The notes: generated from the sequence alone by a model not told the origin. DNA of 64,000 nt from Harmothoe impar (GCA_947462335.1 OX381716.1:3778438-3842437), one strand, 5' to 3'. Shown: positions 34,001 to 44,105, counted from the first letter of the stretch. Numbers and translations are program-made.

Positions 34001-35553
34001 TCATTCTCCTGAGAAACATGGAAATAGAGGCCGGATGGGTCAATGGCACTAGGGCTGAGGTTGTGCGAATCGTCAGCCAGAACTGTATTATCATATGTCA
34101 TCTGGTCGACGGTACGGAGTTGTTGTTGGGACGTGTTGAACAAGATGTCGCTTACGAGCATGCAACTGGCTCGCTAATGAGGAACCAGCTGCCTATTACA
34201 CTGGGATGGTGTCTTACAACTCACAAGGTCCAAGGTATGACACTGGATCGGGCGTATGTTAAAATGGACGGTAAATTCTTTGCCAGTGGTCAGGCGTACA
34301 CCGCACTGAGCAGAGTGCGACGGTGTTCTGATCTCACTCTGTTTGCCTTCGAACCAGTGGCAGTACGTCTCAGCCCGAGACATGCCTTAGTGCTGCAATA
34401 TATGGAGTCTACTAATGTCCTTTCTCCTGACGCCAAAGACATCAAGAGTAAAGAGATGAGGGCTCTGGTGAATCTCATAAAAAGTACACCGTATGACCCA
34501 GAAAAAGAGCTGAAAAGGCAGGCCCGAAGTAAGAAATTCAAAAAGTTTATCAATGACTCTGTCAAGAGGGCCAAAGGAATTCCAGTTTCAAATCCTAGGA
34601 ATAAATCCAAAACGTCGAAAAGGCCAGCTCCAAGTTCAAGTCCGAGCAAGAAATCAAAGACGTCGAAAAGGCCAGCTCCAAGTTCAAGTCCAAGCAAGCC
34701 AAATAAGCGAAAGAGGGCGTCGGATCCTCCTGCTACTAAGGTTGCCGACGAGGCTGGTCATGATAATGCCGCAGAGCAGCCAATACCTGGATCTGGTCAA
34801 GCTGGGGAATCCTGCCACTCTCCGCCTGTTTCCAAAGGTGTTTGTCGAACTATTCCCAAGGTGCGACAAGGAGGCATAGTGCGTTACCAAGCCAGGGCCG
34901 GTCCCCTTTCTGACGCCCCAGAAGTGTTCATGTGGAAGAAGTCTCTGGCTAACCACATGCTGAACGAGGACTGTCATCGTACTCCCCTCATACCAGTCGA
35001 CCGGTTTCCTTCTATGGTGCCCCAAAGTCATGTCACATCTCTCAATGATGCTGGCATGGGACTTGACGTCATAAAAGGTGATGGAAACTGCTTCTACAGA
35101 GCGATATCAAAGGAGTTGTTTGGCACACAGGAATACTACCACGTTATAAGGTTGCATGCCATTCACTTTCTGCAGCTCCATCTGGATGTCCATATGCCTG
35201 TTATTACTGATGACATGGCCATCCAACGTCTTCTGCGTAATCCTGATGTGTTGATAAGTCGACAGGATGCTGCTGACTATGTAGATAGGCATTACGAAGA
35301 CAGGACATGGGCGTATAGCGCAAACTGCTATGCTGTGGCGGGCATGCTGGGTTGTGACATCCGAGTACTTAAACTCAATCCAAAAGGTGACTCGGTTTGG
35401 CACGTGGTCTCTCCGTTGGTGGCACTGGACGACAGGATTGTCCCCGCCCCGCCACAGCATTACACTCCTGTTATCTATAATGAACAGGTTGAAGGTCAGG
35501 GCACACATTTCACTCGTTGTTACAAAATGGCACCGCTGCCTGATGTAGAGTAG
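31060..35553 (+). CDS. Helitron Rep-helicase with OTU protease domain
   Basis: Rolling-circle transposase of the Helitron superfamily; the OTU domain points to the Helentron/Helitron2 type. Open from the codon after the TGA (SVPLDPERGLPRLNPHEDI); no nearby ATG starts it, so it is a continuation of 28969-31059. Numbering from the TTG at 31087: HUH motif H253-I-H255; two catalytic tyrosines Y380 and Y384 in MYLAKYISK; PIF1-type helicase with Walker A GAAGTGKS (710-717), Walker B IIDE (784-787), GDPAQLPA, and the C-terminal motif TALSRVRRCSDL. A Lys/Ser/Pro linker with a duplicated SKTSKRPAPSSSPS follows, then an OTU cysteine-protease domain with DGNC (D1332, C1335) and a likely catalytic H1474. 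All catalytic residues look present, so decay is limited to the one stop. Confidence 0.95.
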   Translation, partial: SVPLDPERGLPRLNPHEDIIGVQHSREFAVDLNKGISYRDKQLEAKAWTWLFPYGHGSWFERSDLKPMQYIKLRVLCYDSRWRSDINYSFFWVDRLIKDRLFYVAKTRVITTEPGTEVPNVGQLRESNSSTEGKFSQFGSTLPNTVVGSKSYWKARLLELVAVSTELGQPDFFITLTQNDGWPELQTVVKHGYGAYPTVPDGRICTDSNTSSTVLFSVETTVAFFKRFAQFKSYVLQNENGPIGKVRDSWYRVEFQGRGAIHIHMVVWCEPGTIPADAVRAEFPRPESREQHKDSVKEMRNVVGQFQIHECRPARCFPRVAGKIIRKCKYGFPFELTDEDGPAEGGIRYNYKRRHEEDVRVSSYNLSILLTWQAHMNIQRVTHSGWEMYLAKYISKAEPSFDMLLPEETSEVERFLRTRLIGRLEADCILLGYNMCRCTREVVFCLTSINPNMRCMKRNIHLKGDPDSTDIYYDNGLMKYLDRPSQLKDMLYAEYVKCYRLVASVTSDLHEEQEEYHPEFEDDAPPLKDAKGRLLKRRKQGKEAVPRWRFCLPYGESQEAYYEQILVQRFPWTTDTIGSIISPDNVSKTYQEECAIRDLIDKQSDAETMLREAAVRGFDMRFIKTIAQHMVDKEWMTTEETDALLGQIEENRPPVVERRKQVEVDDEDEFDMGDMGVRAPPMEDIDALKAQLNADQRRALDYMNGEIAAERQLLVNVVGAAGTGKSFLLKTFIACCRQQHHLTVKVMASTGIAAHLIGGCTVHSAFKMDIKAQSFLYKGRVIAKMMRETDVFIIDEFSLLEAKVMMEIDNVMKGMSCGKYNHTPFGHRHVVLLGDPAQLPAIDLDIYGIWTWNGFFKSIILNEVMRQDDPEFLAMLQDVRRGNLNQTSLATLRKRVFPPSSYPKHAADYGVNDAVIVSHRVDRDSINNAILENMEGEETVFTAIDLNKQGNPATAEESKNIDIFQKSSFPREIRLKVGARVILLRNMEIEAGWVNGTRAEVVRIVSQNCIIICHLVDGTELLLGRVEQDVAYEHATGSLMRNQLPITLGWCLTTHKVQGMTLDRAYVKMDGKFFASGQAYTALSRVRRCSDLTLFAFEPVAVRLSPRHALVLQYMESTNVLSPDAKDIKSKEMRALVNLIKSTPYDPEKELKRQARSKKFKKFINDSVKRAKGIPVSNPRNKSKTSKRPAPSSSPSKKSKTSKRPAPSSSPSKPNKRKRASDPPATKVADEAGHDNAAEQPIPGSGQAGESCHSPPVSKGVCRTIPKVRQGGIVRYQARAGPLSDAPEVFMWKKSLANHMLNEDCHRTPLIPVDRFPSMVPQSHVTSLNDAGMGLDVIKGDGNCFYRAISKELFGTQEYYHVIRLHAIHFLQLHLDVHMPVITDDMAIQRLLRNPDVLISRQDAADYVDRHYEDRTWAYSANCYAVAGMLGCDIRVLKLNPKGDSVWHVVSPLVALDDRIVPAPPQHYTPVIYNEQVEGQGTHFTRCYKMAPLPDVE

Positions 35554-35871
35554 CACGTCTGGAACAGTCATTGTGTATATATGTAGTCAGCCACTCAAAA
35601 ATATTTTTAAACCAATTAAAAACTGCAGTCCTCACCTATGTCAAACGGTGTGTTTGTGCATCATCAATGCAGTCCTGGCCGAAAACACAGTTCAATTTGT
35701 GTGGCCAGTTTGTGCATCTGCAGTCCTGGTGTGGCATACGGCTAATGTCAACCAGATTGTGCATACAGTATAAACCATAACAAAAATCAAAGCATCGCTA
35801 CAGACATCTTTCATCTAGGTGGGTAAAAAATCAAATAAGTGTTACCGTTTATTTATTTATTTACTATTCAT

Positions 35872-35877
35872 AATAAA
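35872..35877 (+). terminator. Poly(A) signal AATAAA for the replicase cluster
   Basis: AATAAA about 320 bases after the replicase stop. I see no comparable well-placed signal between small genes 1-4 and the replicase, which fits 3'-co-terminal transcripts. Confidence 0.5.
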
Positions 35878-36082
35878 CGCTCATTTGAAATACGCACAAA
35901 TGTTATTAAAGAAAAGAAATATTTCATTTGCTGATATCTTAGCTGTATTTATCTGTCAATTGTGTAAGAATGTTTTATCTTGATAGTCATTGTACTAATA
36001 CTACTACTACAGCTACTAATAAGTTATCGGTAGCTGTAATTGTCTTACCATATTCTTAAAGTCTGCTTGTGTTGAATGGCAG

Positions 36083-38600
36083 ATGAGTGACGTCTGTACG
36101 GCTGCAGACCTTGGACATGTGCGAGGGGTGGTGGTGGGCGACTCCCTGCTGAGGTGGGCCGAGCTCCCGGGCTTTGTATACATACCAGTGGCAACGAGCG
36201 CACAGTTAAGATGCAATCTGCAGAAAGTTCGTAAGGAGATTGGAAACTGCCTCGTGGTATGTTGCGGGTCCAACGACCTGGCGGACGGATCAAGTTACCA
36301 GGATGTGGTATCACATTTAATCGAGTTCAAAAATGAGGTAACTATCTAGGCTTCACAGTATTATACGTTAAAGTACTATAATCTAATAATAATACTACTA
36401 TCCTATAATATAATAATATAAGTCATAGGTAATGTATTGTACAAAGTAGTAGCGGCCTGATAATTTACGAAAAACTACATTTTTTATGAGAAAGGGTTAA
36501 AAAATATGGAATATTCAGCAGACACGGTTTGTTATCTTCCACATATCTCTGTTTGTGACCGTGAAATTTTGGTGTAGGGCAGGGGCAAGCCTAAGCGGGA
36601 AAATTTTCACTTTGAATATTTTGTGTCGTGGCTATGCGGACTACGACAATCGTGTACCAAATATCATAATTTACAAAAAACTTTATTGGGTGAGAAATGT
36701 TTGGGGGGGGGGGGGGAAATGCAATCTTTACCATAATCAGTGTGTGAATAATATTATTGTCAATATTTTTAGGCCAGCAGGCTTTTCGATGAAGTTTTAA
36801 TATGTACTGTGCCACGGCGCCGACAGCTCAAACCCTTCGTGCGGAAGACTCTGAACAAGTGAGTGCAATGTTTTTCAAGTCGGTCAAATATAAAACATGG
36901 AATACAGTTTACTTTAGGAATGCGTACATGTCTGTGTTGCCAGTAGTTTAATTTTTTTTTTAAAGAAAAATGCAATTGGTCAAGAAATTAAATTATCTTT
37001 AAGAAAGTTGGTGTTCACTTTCAACCCATCAACATTTCATTGCCTTGAAATTTGGTGTAGTAAATGAAACGCTAAGTTTTAATAAGTGACTCACCTTAAC
37101 AATATCTGAATTTTCAGACGCATCCGTTCCCACTTCGAGGGCAGGGTGATTGACTTGGATCGTGCCCTGCCCGAGTTTCGGCTGTTCCGCAACGACCGCA
37201 TCCATCCATTGCGGGCGGGTCTAGTCAGAATCGAGAAAGCAGTTAGTGATGTGGTTAAGGTAAGTCTTAAGCACTATAACATTGAATCATTTAAAGAACA
37301 AATGCCAAACTTTGCACCATAGTGAAAACTGTTATTTTCATTTTATAAAAATAATAAAAAATAAGCAGACATAATAATAAAAGTAGCATTGATCTATATG
37401 AATAGTATAAATTTCATTCTGCCATCTATTTCTGCCATGTATTATTAAGTCTACACATTTTCTGCCACCAGCCTCTTAGCATGGCTGACAAGCCGGAGGC
37501 AGCCAAAGAGGAGGCTGAGGTGCCCATGGAAGCCGACAATGGGGTGGCAGTAGGGGTAGACGATGGGTCGTTCGACCAGGTTCAAGAGGTAACTATAAAT
37601 CTATGTTTTTAATGCTTCATACAGTAACACTGAATTAACTAAATGGTCAAACAGCACTACAAGGCACATGTTACTTATCTCATCATAGTTGAAATGCTGC
37701 GTGCTCATTTTTCACCGGTAAAAAGGTCATCTATTTTTTCCTGTGCTGTTCTTTTCAGACAGTTGTTTGTATATTTGTTGCTATTTGTTATCAATTCAGA
37801 TCAGTCAGACAGGTGGAGACGGAGCAGCACGGGTTGGTCAGATGCTAAGAGGGGGGGGACGGGGTATCATCAGGAGCCGACTCGGCCACAAATCAGTAAG
37901 TATCTCACATATAGAACTTCTTTGGTTTACTTTGTCTGTTATTTGTTAACGTGTATAACATGCATTACAGTTCTATACTTCTGTATGCAGTTGCTCTTTG
38001 TCATACAGGGTCAGTTTACACGTACAGTGCTTTTGGACTTACTTTGGTTTTCTTTACAGAGGGGTGGCGTACATAAACGCCAGAACGACAAGAGGCGACA
38101 TGCTCGTGGTGCTCGTGGTGGTCGGGTCCCGCCAACTCGTGGTGGTCATGCTGTATATGGTGGCGCCAACCACAAGCGGGTCCTGGGAAGTCGTGGTGCA
38201 GGGCCAGTTCACTCCATTGCGCATCCAGGGCCAGTTCACTCCGTTGCGCGTCCAGTGGCAGTTCCAGTTCCTGCGCCGCTGCCGCGTTCAGCCAAACCAA
38301 CAATTGTGATCGAAAATGTAAGTGCTTTTACAAACTTATTGAGTAAGCGCAAGTGGTGTATTTCTTTTTTTAAATTCATTTTGAAGTATTATGGTATGGA
38401 AGGGTGTTTAATGTGACAAATAGAATCGTCCATTCAATATTAATCAATTAATACATTAAATCATTTAATACATTCTCACTATGCACCGCTATGTGGTATA
38501 TCCTGCCATTGTTTAATGTGAAACATCACAATGTTAAACTTACCTGTGGTTCACTTTCTCTTTATTGTAGGCCACGTTCTACTGGGGTACAGAGATGTGA
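36083..38600 (+). CDS. Seven-exon SGNH/GDSL-type hydrolase with basic Gly/Arg-rich tail
   Basis: Exons 36083-36337, 36773-36858, 37118-37259, 37472-37588, 37800-37895, 38060-38317 and 38571-38600 join in frame (984 bases, 327 residues). Every intron is GT-AG. Exon 1 has the catalytic block GDSLLRW and the GSND block (CCGSNDLADG). Exon 2 has the core strand ILICTVPRRR-like (EVLICTVPRRR). Exon 3 has NDRIHPL, carrying the Asp and His of the triad. The fold is thus complete within 160 residues. Exons 4-6 encode an acidic linker and a tail rich in Gly, Arg and His (RGARGGRVPP, repeated GPVHSxAxP), likely nucleic-acid binding or nuclear. The ATG directly abuts an AG (atggcag|ATG). It follows the replicase in the same orientation. 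Substrate unknown. Esterase-like SGNH domains are known from ORF1 of some LINEs, but here the gene is spliced and separate. Confidence 0.8.
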
Positions 38601-38792
38601 ATAAGTCACCATGAGCCATTGAGCTGCAATCAAAACCGTCATGTATATAATATATTATAAGTTATCTTCTCCACACCTATGTATATATATCACTACCATA
38701 CATCTTATATTTTTTCATCTATTTATATATTGTATTTAATCTATGTATATATATCAGCTAATGTCAGCCAGAAAAATTATCAGAATAATGGA

Positions 38793-38798
38793 AATAAA
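38793..38798 (+). terminator. Poly(A) signal AATAAA for the SGNH gene
   Basis: AATAAA 193 bases after the stop at 38600. Confidence 0.6.
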
Positions 38799-38949
38799 AT
38801 TAATTCTTAAATTATATTGAACTCAACGACTTTGTTGCCTTCTTTGCCACACATTGAATATAGATCAGAAAAAGGAAAATAAATAAAAATTCCAAAAAAA
38901 ATCCTAGGTTTAGAAAAATTTTAAAAGAAAAAAGGTCAAAGGTAAAACA

Positions 38950-39600
38950 CATGGCTCATTCGGGCTAACTCCCGGGGGGGGGGGGCACTCTCACATTTAT
39001 GTATACCATGTGTGTACATCACCCTTAATTTAGACCCCTTTTACCGGGACAAAATCCACAAGCAACACTACTGTTTTGGCGGCATAACTCCCAGAAATGT
39101 GCAAAAATCAGGACCTTTTTCATGGGACATCACCCCAAATTTGCCAAAATCAACCCCTTATTTAACAGAAACTGTGGGACATTTTGGGTGGATATTCCAG
39201 GCCTAAAAACATATCCCTTTTCGCTCAAAATTGGCTGAAAAAGGACGCACAATGGCGGGTCGGCCCGTACCCGCCTGTGGGGCTAAAAAAGCACCCCTTT
39301 CCCGGTATTTTGTGTACGCATATAGTTACTATAGATGACATAGGGAGTGCCCCCCCCCCCCCGGGGGGCTCACTGGAAATTGAGAAATTTAGTATTCCCG
39401 CTCATATTAGATCCAGGCTGTGGGCGGGGATATTGGAGCGCCAAATTGGTTCATCATATAGAGTAATAAACTGCACTTACGGTTAGTTGAACTAAGTAAC
39501 TCCTGTCTCTGTTGTTCAATCATGCTGTAACGGCAATCTTGCACTCATACTAATTCAAATATACTTAGTAAATAACTGTTCAACATGGATATAGCCTAAT
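38950..39600. other. G/C-run-containing repeat DNA, no gene seen
   Basis: 'ggctaactcccgggg'-type sequence and homopolymer G or C runs at 38970-38985 and 39350-39370. Open frames here look fortuitous. Confidence 0.4.
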
Positions 39601-39619
39601 CGTGTTGTTTACTTGAAGC

Positions 39620-39913
39620 CGTTAGAAACCGGAAGTGACAGTCGCGCTGGTACCCGGGTTGAAATAACAGCGGGCCCAGCGTCCCAACTCAACTTTTCCC
39701 GCCTCCTTTTTTTCATGTTTTGGAGTAGTCGTCTAGCATGAATACTTAACCAAATAAACTAAAATAATGCAACAAAGCAGTATGAATAACGTAGAAATCT
39801 AATAACGTGTTGGCCCACGCTAGTCGCTACCTAGAAGAAACACATGTATTGTATTTGACGGCTTTCTGTCTGCTATGGAAAAACGCTGTTATCCGGTCAG
39901 CTTTGTGACGTCA
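39620..39913 (+). promoter_or_regulatory. Putative promoter of the spliced proline-rich gene
   Basis: An Ets-type site (accggaagtga) at about 39629 and a perfect CRE (tgacgtca) at 39906-39913 lie just upstream of the first coding exon. No TATA box is seen. Confidence 0.35.
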
Positions 39914-39956
39914 TGAAAGGCATGTCAAGTCAGGATCCAACATCCAACAAGGCAAC

Positions 39957-42019
39957 ATGTCGGCACACACTTGCCAACTTTTCCTGATGGGGAATCTGGC
40001 GATTTATCGCCCCGTGGTCGAGCCCTGGCCTGGATCTCCGGGAGGGATTTTCAGAATTCTCCATCGATATCAAGACATAAGCACTGGGACGTAAGTATCA
40101 TATAACAACTAGACAATCAGTTGCGCTATGGCTATCTGATAAAAAGTCGGCCATTTTTAAATACCTGCACCCACCCAGTAATCCCTGCTATATTTCTAAC
40201 AGTGTTAGAAAGGTGCCTGCAGAGGGGTAAAAAATAACCCTTACGTACGTTTCCAGTTTTTGAGGAACACTTGAATTGTGGTATTCACCTTTTTTCTTTG
40301 GAAATGTGCATGTGTCACTATGCTTCAATGGGTCCTTCCATTATAAAGCCCCCAGACGGGGGGGGGGGGGGTGGCTGTGTCAATTGTTGAATTCAAGAAA
40401 TGCCAATGTCCCTTGTCGATTATAAGAAATAGGTCTTGTCCCTTGTCACTAGACCCATGTCGATTTGTCGATTTTACCTGTCTGGAGCCCTATTATATAC
40501 CTTTAAGGGAGTGATCATTTTTTAACAACAAGGGGGGGGGGCGGTGTTCTTCCGCGGGATTCCCCCCCCCCCGGTAAAGGGGTTCAAATCGCCCCCCACC
40601 TAAAGGGGTGTAAAAAAACGGAAAGCCAACCCCATTTAGGGGGGGGGTGCTGTTTGGAAAAAGAAAAATACGTCTCTTTATTCTTTTTCTTTTATTCAAT
40701 TGTAATGCATGTACTAAATCACCTATTTTTCTCTCCACTTTCCACAGAGTTTTTTACTCGTACGAGGTGCTCTTTACGCCGGCCTGTCCCTGGGCCCCGC
40801 CCGGATGGCACCTCCCGTCTAACCCTCCGCAGGCACAGGCCTTGGGCCCCATGGGCCCTTTTGGGTTGGCACCGTTCGTGTGGGGGCCAACCCCCCAACT
40901 CCTAAATGGAAATTGAGGTAGGTTTTTTTGAATAGAATAATTCATTATGAACTCCACACTACTGCTTTATCCTGTAAGGGAGTGTTCATTTATTATTTAC
41001 AGGGGGGGGGGTGGTGGGTATGTGGGGGGGGGGCGTAAACATTTCCCACCCCTTCTCAGGGGGGTGGGTAAACAATTCTTAATCCTCTTGAGGGGGGGGG
41101 GCGTAAAAATTTAATTCCCTTTTTACCCAAGAAGCCCGCCCGTTACTATAGTTCAAATGGGGGGGGGGTTCGGCTAGGGAGGCGCGAAACATTACACGTT
41201 CTCTAGAAGGGGGGGGGGGCGTGATTATTTTTTCCCCCTTCCGCATGAAATCTCACCACCCTTCCCCCCCTGTAACTGTAATGTGGAATTCAATGCTGGA
41301 CAGAAATACCAAATTTCTCTCCCCCCCCCACTCCCTGAGTTAGAAAATTAAGCAAATGAGCTAGGAATATTTTTAAACATTAATTGAGGGTCTATATTTA
41401 CGTCTGTGTAAGTGGCAGTTTTTAGAATTTGGGCTAACTCCCTCAAAAAGTAACATTACTTTTGGTCAAATTGCAGTCTAAGGCAGTACTTAGAAGTTTA
41501 ATTCTGCACAGAGATACCACATTTCTCTACCCATATCCCCTGAGTCAAAAAATTTACCAAATGAGCTAGGAATACTTTTAAACCTAAATTTAGGGTCTAT
41601 ATTTACATGTGTGTGAGTGGCAGTTTTTAGACTTTGGGCTAACCTCCTAAGAAAAAAAGATTACTTTTGATCACATTGGACGCTCAGGCAGTACTGTGGA
41701 GTTTACGGTCAGACGAAAATACCAAATTTCTCTCCCCCCAGCCCCCGAGTCAAAAATCAAGCAATTATGTCTCATCTTTTTCTGGTTATGCCATGGTTAC
41801 AACGTAATAAACTATTTCATTTTACCTATTTCAGCTTTTCCCATACCAGCACATTCTGCCCACGTAAGGACATACTGCCCACGTAAGGAGAAGGAGTTGA
41901 ATATCTACACGGACGACCCTCCGTCCCCGCCTCCCACCTTATACTATACGAGCTGGGCATCTATCAAACACTTGGCACTAAATCTACAGGATACAGTTGA
42001 CTGCGTCTCTGACCTTTGA
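39957..42019 (+). CDS. Spliced small proline-rich gene with in-frame TGA (putative)
   Basis: Exon 1 39957-40090 (ATG TCG GCA, ends before gtaagt) joins exon 2 40748-40917 in phase to give STGT-VFYSYEVLFTPACPW... and a Pro/Trp-rich stretch (WAPPGWHLPSNPPQAQ, FVWGPTPQLLNGN), then TGA at 40914-40916: 100 residues. Exon 2 ends one base later at a good donor (gag|gtaggt). A third exon (acceptor ctatttcag at 41834, 41835-42019) is open in exactly the phase set by the first two exons and adds about 61 residues (FPIPAHSAHVRT, YTDDPPSPPPT, DTVDCVSDL). So the gene either stops at 100 residues with a 3' UTR intron, or is a 162-residue gene carrying one nonsense codon. Family unknown. Confidence 0.4.
40500..41280. 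repeat. Family starting 'aagggagtgatcattt' with long G-runs
   Basis: Several G-run-rich pieces begin with aagggagt(g/a)(a/t)tcattt (40506, 40977). Relatives occur at about 16255, 56093 and 59354, the second of these at the inner boundary of the right duplication arm. Exon 2 of the proline-rich gene lies within this stretch. Confidence 0.6.
41285..41730 (-). repeat. Two diverged units of the 210-bp satellite family inside an intron
   Basis: Two about 205-bp units with 'gggtctatatttac', 'gggctaactccct' and 'acttttggtcaaattgcagt' correspond to the satellite at 24.1-24.9 kb (same orientation) and 46-49 kb (reverse), but are much more diverged. Confidence 0.7.
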
Positions 42020-42434
42020 TCTTATTCTTATTGACACTTTAATCACACATTATTACATGTGTAAACACCCCCACCTCATCCCACGCCTTGTTAATGGTTC
42101 GCTTCCTTGATGTGACAATGCATTTGGATAATCATTGACTTTTAATCAAGGAATTGGTGGCATCATGTTGGAAGAAAGGATGAAGAAGGTTGAAAAGAAA
42201 GATAAAAGACATGTCAAGTATAGGAAACTTTGTGAGAACTGGTTACTTAGTCGCTTGAACACTTAGGATGAAGTCCATTGGTGACAAAACGTAAACCCCC
42301 ACATTGAATCTGAGGTTTAAACTGATTTATCCATGTGGCTTTCACCACGGTTGGGGCAAATTTTAACTTATATATATTACTCAAGTCATGTATCAGATTT
42401 AAGGGTTTATTATTTTTAAGGTACACTAAAAATG

Positions 42435-42610
42435 CATAATGGCTCACACGGGAGAAAAATGACCTGTGTGTTCAGACTGCGGTAAAGGATTCAGTCAGAA
42501 AGGTAACTTAAAGACACACATGATGACCCACACAGGAGAGAAACCTCATGTGTGTTTAGACTGTGGTAAAGGATTCAGTCAGCTAGTTAACCTGTCTTCA
42601 ATATGGTTAC
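42435..42610 (+). pseudogene. C2H2 zinc-finger fragment
   Basis: Reads HTGEK, an in-frame TGA, then one complete finger ([21 protein letters not shown]), the linker TGEKPHV and the first half of a second finger ([14 protein letters not shown]), after which similarity ends. It is a displaced piece of a tandem-finger exon of the Kruppel-type family. A TGA replaces a residue of the linker, and no start or splice context is convincing, so it is most likely a dead fragment. Confidence 0.8.
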
Positions 42611-42940
42611 AATTGTATTTCATTAAATTATGTGTAATCATAATCATACATTCCACGTAATAGGTGCACAGGGCCTACCAAGCGCACACCCCCCCCCCTT
42701 TTTTTGGCACATTCTAAAAATATAAATAACGCTAAAAAAGAAATCAATTTTGGACCCCCTTTGAACTTTTAAGTAGTGAAATTTGTCAATAATCTTTTTT
42801 TTAAATGCCCTGTGCGCTTATTACGCCTAATACTCTATTCTATTCTATTATTTAACAGATTACTATTTTTTTATCATATTGTTAATATTTAATATTGTTA
42901 ATATTTAAATACCATAATCATTCTTAGCGAATACATAACC

Positions 42941-43068
42941 AATATTGGAAGGTGAATGTGTCACTTGGTCACAGACGTAGGGGTACAGTAGACTGGACAG
43001 ACCCATGTCTCTCTAGTCTATATCACCCCCACGTCTGGGACCAAGTGACACATTCACCTTCTAATATT
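42941..43068. repeat. 128-bp hairpin MITE
   Basis: Arms 'aatattggaaggtgaatgtg'+tcacttgg and ccaagtga+'cacattcaccttctaatatt' are inverted copies around a central portion that includes two further short inverted pieces (acgtaggggt / acccccacgt). Confidence 0.85.
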
Positions 43069-43179
43069 GTATTTAATATATTCAAATTAAACTAATCAAG
43101 AAATTTGTCATATTTGTATTCAAATAAAAATCATTAATAAATATTTTAACTTTCAAGAGAAAAGTTGTTTGATACAGTT

Positions 43180-43540
43180 CATTGTTCAATTGTTCTTTTG
43201 CTCATAGATTACATTTCAAAAAAGTAAAGCATCGGCAGGTTATTCATAAGCAGGAGCCACTGGGAGCAAGGTGTACTTATATATGCCGTTCCAACCAACA
43301 ATGTTTTTCGCTTACTAGCATTGCCTATATAGAAAGTACTTTTATTTATTTTTTATCAAAATCCAATGTATATTAGCTAGGTAGCCACATAGGACCATCG
43401 TGCAATTCTGGCCAGTACTATAGTCTATATACAAAGTGGGTGTAGTGTGCTCTGTATAGTATAGGGGGCGCCACATCAACAATACATATCAGCCAGTAGC
43501 ATTGCCTATGTAAAATCTCAAGATATAATTTTGTTATGGG
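43180..43540 (+). repeat. Direct relative of the 25.0-25.7 kb GGCGCC repeat
   Basis: 'tatagtatagggggcgccac' and 'agtagcattgcctatgtaaa' match 25409-25500; the preceding part matches 25080-25200. A third copy is at 44262-44372. Confidence 0.8.
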
Positions 43541-43778
43541 TTAACCCTTTTGTGGAGGGTGGTGGGTCTGCACTGGGGGACAATATGGGAGGAGGAGGGT
43601 GGTGTAGCAAGACGAGAGGTTTTTTTTTCAGTGTGGAGACTATAAGGGGTTTTCTCATGTGGATTTTTAAATACATAAAATAAAAAATTGCATATGTTAG
43701 ATTGAGATAACTTAAACTTTTGGGAAAAATGGTTGGCCCTGAAAAGGGCCGTTAGTAGAGTGGGTGAGGTGGGAGAGC

Positions 43779-44027
43779 TCACGTCGAGTACTCCTCAAGC
43801 ATCTGTATCACTTCAGCGGGTATCTCTTGCTCCATACAGACGTCGAGCTTGGTCCTCTCGACGGTCTCTCTGATGAGTTGATCCGTCAGCTCACGGATCA
43901 GCTCATCCACCACCTCCTCCTGCACCTTTGCCACCTCCTGCTCTCGCTGGTGATCTGCTGAAAACAGCTTCTCAACCATCTCATCTATGACTGCTCGCGG
44001 AACGGCAACATATCCTATCCCCGCCAT
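43779..44027 (-). CDS. Small helical protein, 82 aa (putative)
   Basis: ATG in good context (aaaaATGGCGG) at 44027-44025. The product begins MAGIGYVAVPRAVIDEMVEK and continues as an amphipathic, charged helix (QEEVVDELIRELTDQLIRET), likely to dimerise as a coiled coil. Two perfect CRE sites (tgacgtca, 44064-44071 and 44098-44105) lie 37-80 bases upstream of the ATG. Family unknown. Like the coiled-coil gene at 21.2-21.6 kb it is short, charged, on the minus strand and at an edge of the replicase cluster; whether the two belong to one element is not shown. Confidence 0.45.
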   Translation of the reverse strand: MAGIGYVAVPRAVIDEMVEKLFSADHQREQEVAKVQEEVVDELIRELTDQLIRETVERTKLDVCMEQEIPAEVIQMLEEYST

Positions 44028-44063
44028 TTTTACAAGTTGTCTGACTCCCCAGTTGAGATCAGC

Positions 44064-44105
44064 TGACGTCACACAATTTTAAATTTCAATGAAGTTGTGA
44101 CGTCA
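44064..44105 (-). promoter_or_regulatory. Paired CRE sites upstream of the 82-aa gene
   Basis: Two palindromic tgacgtca sites 34 bases apart. A TATA-like gtataagag lies at about 44140 on the plus strand. Confidence 0.45.

Noticed and set aside
25040..43540. LTR retrotransposon bounded by the direct GGCGCC repeats
   Set aside because: No gag, protease, integrase or RNase H between them, and the repeats are internally tandem and of unequal length.
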